A stretch of DNA of 8,320 bases from JAJKJG01 sp036386395 (GTDB taxonomy: Bacteria; Pseudomonadota; Alphaproteobacteria; Rhizobiales; Beijerinckiaceae). Shown one piece after another: positions 6,441-8,320 of this stretch. Location: NCBI GenBank assembly GCA_036386395.1, contig DASVVU010000018.1:1-8320 (forward strand), written 5' to 3'. How positions within the stretch are numbered: the stretch's first letter is position 1; the number at the start of each line of letters is the position of its first letter. A model generated the notes under the pieces. It did no database searches and was not told where the DNA came from. It was given only the letters and a program-made list of their open reading frames with translations. Both the position numbers and the translations under genes were made by a program.

Positions 6441-6711
6441 GCGAACGGTGGCAGCCGCTTACGAAAAATCGGGCAGCTTGTCACCTGTCCGGGCAGGCCG
6501 CGGTGAAATTTTTTGCAGCCGGCCATCAAACCGGCTCTTGCCGCCGGCTCCCCCATCGGGTTTCCCGCGGGCCTCGCGTCGGCCCCGACACCGGCCGTCA
6601 GGATCACGGCGGACGGCGGCGGCGCACAAGCTCGGCTTGTCTTTTGGCCGGCGGACGTGTTGTTAGCCGGGCGAGAATCGAGCCCGCCTCCCCGCCCGCA
6701 TCGGACCCCCC
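6441..6711. other. Upstream region of proS without a recognised gene
   Basis: No protein or known RNA gene is evident in these 271 bases. An AT-rich patch, AAATTTTTT, lies at about 6508-6516. A hairpin AGCCGG/CCGGCT with an 8-base loop lies directly after it. ACAAGC-TCG-GCTTGT (6626-6640) followed by CTTTT looks like a weak + strand terminator or attenuator. TTGTCT (6637-6642), 17 bases before TTGTTA (6660-6665), is a poor promoter candidate for proS. The last 35 bases before the proS ATG are C-rich, with only a weak GGA at 6703-6705 as a ribosome binding site. Confidence 0.5.
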
Positions 6712-8034
6712 ATGCGCCTGTCCCGCTACTTCCTGCCCACTTTGCGCGAGACGCCGCGGGAGGCCGAGATCGTGTCGCATCGGCTGATGCTGCGGGCGGG
6801 CCTCATCCGCCAGCAGGCGGCCGGCAGCTTCTCGTGGCTGCCCCTCGGCTTGCGCGTGCTGAATAAGATCAACCGCATCGTCCGCGAGGAGCAGGACCGC
6901 TCGGGCGCGATCGAGATCCTGATGCCGACGATCCAGTCGGCGGACCTGTGGCGCGAGTCGGGCCGCTACGACGCCTATGGCAAGGAGATGCTGCGCATCG
7001 TCGACCGGCACGAGCGCGACATGCTCTACGGGCCGACGAACGAGGAGATGGTCACGGACATCTTTCGCGCCTACGTGCGTTCCTACAAGGACCTGCCCCT
7101 CAACCTCTACCACATCCAGTGGAAGTTCCGCGACGAGGTGCGCCCGCGCTTCGGCGTCATGCGCTCGCGCGAGTTCCTGATGAAGGACGCCTACAGCTTC
7201 GACCTCGACCAGGCCGGCGCCCGGCACTCGTACAACAAGATGTTCGTTGCATACCTGCGCACCTTCGCCCGCCTCGGCCTGAAGTCGATCCCCATGCGGG
7301 CCGACACCGGCCCGATCGGCGGCGACCTCAGCCATGAGTTCATCATCCTGGCCTCGACCGGCGAAAGCGAGGTCTTCTGCCACGCCGACTACCTCGGCTT
7401 CGAGACGCCCCCCGCCGACACCGACTTCGACGACGTGGCGGGGCTCCAGGCCATCGTCGACAAGTGGACCTCCCTCTACGCCGCGACCTCGGAGATGCAC
7501 GACCCAGCCGCCTTCGACCTTATCCCGGCGACCCAAAGGATGTCGGCGCGGGGGATCGAGGTCGGCCACATCTTCTACTTCGGCACGAAGTATTCCGCGC
7601 CCATGCGGGCGAAGGTCATGGGACCGGACGGGCAGGAGCGCGAGGTCCACATGGGCTCCTACGGCATCGGCCCGACCCGCCTCGTCGCGGCCCTGATCGA
7701 GGCGAGCCACGACGACGCCGGCATCGTCTGGCCCGAGGCGGCGGCGCCGTTCGACGCGGCGATCCTCAACCTGAAGGTCGGCGACGCCGGCACGGACGGC
7801 GCCTCGCAAAAGCTCTATCTGGAGCTCCAGGGCGCCGGCCTCGACGTGCTCCTCGACGACCGCGACGAGCGGGCAGGGGGGAAGTTCGCGACCGCCGACC
7901 TCATCGGCATCCCCTGGCAAATCCTTGTGGGCCCGAAGAGCCTCGCCGAAGGCAAGGTGGAGGTGAAGCGCCGCGCGACGGGCGAGCGCGAGCTCCTGCC
8001 GCTCGGCGACGTCGTGGCGCGGCTTAAGGCGTGA
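6712..8034 (+). CDS. proS: Prolyl-tRNA synthetase, short form without editing insertion
   Basis: ProS is a cytoplasmic class II aminoacyl-tRNA synthetase that charges tRNA-Pro with proline. The protein has 440 residues against about 570 in E. coli. The missing part is the editing insertion normally found between motifs 2 and 3; here SHEF (207-210) is followed by only about 100 residues before motif 3. Catalytic-core signs are GSFSWLPLG (38-46), TNEE (109-112), motif 2 FRDEVRPRFGVMRSREF (139-155) and motif 3 GSYGIGPTRL (315-324). The anticodon-binding domain covers about 345-440. This short form is normal for Alphaproteobacteria, where mischarged Ala-tRNA-Pro is usually cleared by a separate ProXp-ala-type protein (family knowledge; not in this window). 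No upstream in-frame start is plausible. A 416-base spacer separates it from the preceding gene, so it probably has its own promoter. Confidence 0.98.
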   Translation: MRLSRYFLPTLRETPREAEIVSHRLMLRAGLIRQQAAGSFSWLPLGLRVLNKINRIVREEQDRSGAIEILMPTIQSADLWRESGRYDAYGKEMLRIVDRHERDMLYGPTNEEMVTDIFRAYVRSYKDLPLNLYHIQWKFRDEVRPRFGVMRSREFLMKDAYSFDLDQAGARHSYNKMFVAYLRTFARLGLKSIPMRADTGPIGGDLSHEFIILASTGESEVFCHADYLGFETPPADTDFDDVAGLQAIVDKWTSLYAATSEMHDPAAFDLIPATQRMSARGIEVGHIFYFGTKYSAPMRAKVMGPDGQEREVHMGSYGIGPTRLVAALIEASHDDAGIVWPEAAAPFDAAILNLKVGDAGTDGASQKLYLELQGAGLDVLLDDRDERAGGKFATADLIGIPWQILVGPKSLAEGKVEVKRRATGERELLPLGDVVARLKA

Positions 8035-8078
8035 GGCGGCGAGTGTTCGGAAGTCTCTGCGGAAGAGCGCCGCGATTG

Positions 8079-8320
8079 CCCCTCCCCCCTTTAGAGGGGG
8101 AGGGCCGACTCGGCCGAAGGCCGAGCGGGGAGAGGGGCGCCGGGCATAGGGCTCTCAAGTCGAAGCTGGCGCACCGCCTATCAGCCGCAGGGCTGTCCAT
8201 AAGCGGTTCGTACGGCCTTGACCCTGCGGCTGACAGGACTCCGAGTTCCCGTCGGCGAGGCGCTCCATGCCCGGCGCCCCTCTCCCTGCTCGGGGCTTCG
8301 CCCCGAGTCGGGCCGCCCCC
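8079..8320. repeat. Long nested palindrome downstream of proS, cut by window edge
   Basis: The sequence is symmetric about base 8207. The 20 bases at 8128-8147 are the exact reverse complement of 8267-8286. An inner pair, 8177-8192 with 8222-8237, matches at 15 of 16 positions. Both pairs are separated by spacers of exactly 29 bases (8148-8176 and 8238-8266). Each arm also holds its own hairpin: CTCGGCC-GAA-GGCCGAG (8109-8125), and CTCGGGGC-TTC-GCCCCGAG (8289-8307). The left outer end has a further stem, CCCTCCCCC/GGGGGAGGG (8080-8088 with 8096-8104), whose right-hand partner lies outside the window. No coding sequence is evident. It may be a MITE-like element or two copies of a GC-rich dispersed repeat in opposite orientation. 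It may also act as a transcription barrier after proS, although no T-tract follows. Confidence 0.85.

Noticed and set aside
6321..6711. tRNA, T-box or B12 riboswitch in the proS upstream region
   Set aside because: No cloverleaf arms, no GGTTCGA-type T-loop and no conserved riboswitch core could be found on either strand; the GAGAATCGAGCCC stretch near 6672 does not fit into a tRNA fold.
8035..8078. Start of a downstream gene such as lolC, often found after proS
   Set aside because: No open frame or conserved start is visible; the rest of the window is the palindromic repeat.

Overview
The window is a GC-rich stretch of a bacterial chromosome, by eye well above 65% GC. Every confident gene is on the + strand. 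Gene content and order are nuoM (5' end missing), nuoN, birA, RNase J, methylmalonyl-CoA epimerase (mce), a small DUF1467-type membrane protein and proS. From general knowledge this order is typical of Alphaproteobacteria, above all Hyphomicrobiales (Rhizobiales). The short 440-residue ProS without the editing insertion and the GC-rich palindromic intergenic repeats fit the same group, perhaps a Methylobacteriaceae-like genome. The genus is inference.

Layout: bases 1-3411 form one tightly packed block, the end of the complex I operon (nuoM/nuoN overlap by ATGA) followed 4 bases later by birA. A 214-base gap to the RNase J start holds an imperfect inverted repeat. RNase J (3626-5296) is followed by a 261-base gap with three degenerate copies of a short direct repeat; the third copy contains the mce start codon. 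mce (5558-5962) and the DUF1467-type gene (5969-6295) are 6 bases apart and probably co-transcribed. The gap of about 416 bases before proS begins with a strong hairpin plus A-tract, which reads as an intrinsic terminator on the minus strand, and continues with a chain of hairpins; a minus-strand small RNA is possible. proS (6712-8034) is followed by a long nested palindrome centred near 8207 that runs off the right edge.

Function: all recognised genes are housekeeping: proton-pumping NADH dehydrogenase, biotin attachment to carboxylases, RNA maturation and decay, methylmalonyl-CoA racemisation, and prolyl-tRNA charging. BirA and Mce may meet in one pathway, since biotinylated propionyl-CoA carboxylase makes the substrate of Mce. 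I see no defence system, prophage, transposase or CRISPR array. The less ordinary material is all in the four intergenic spacers.
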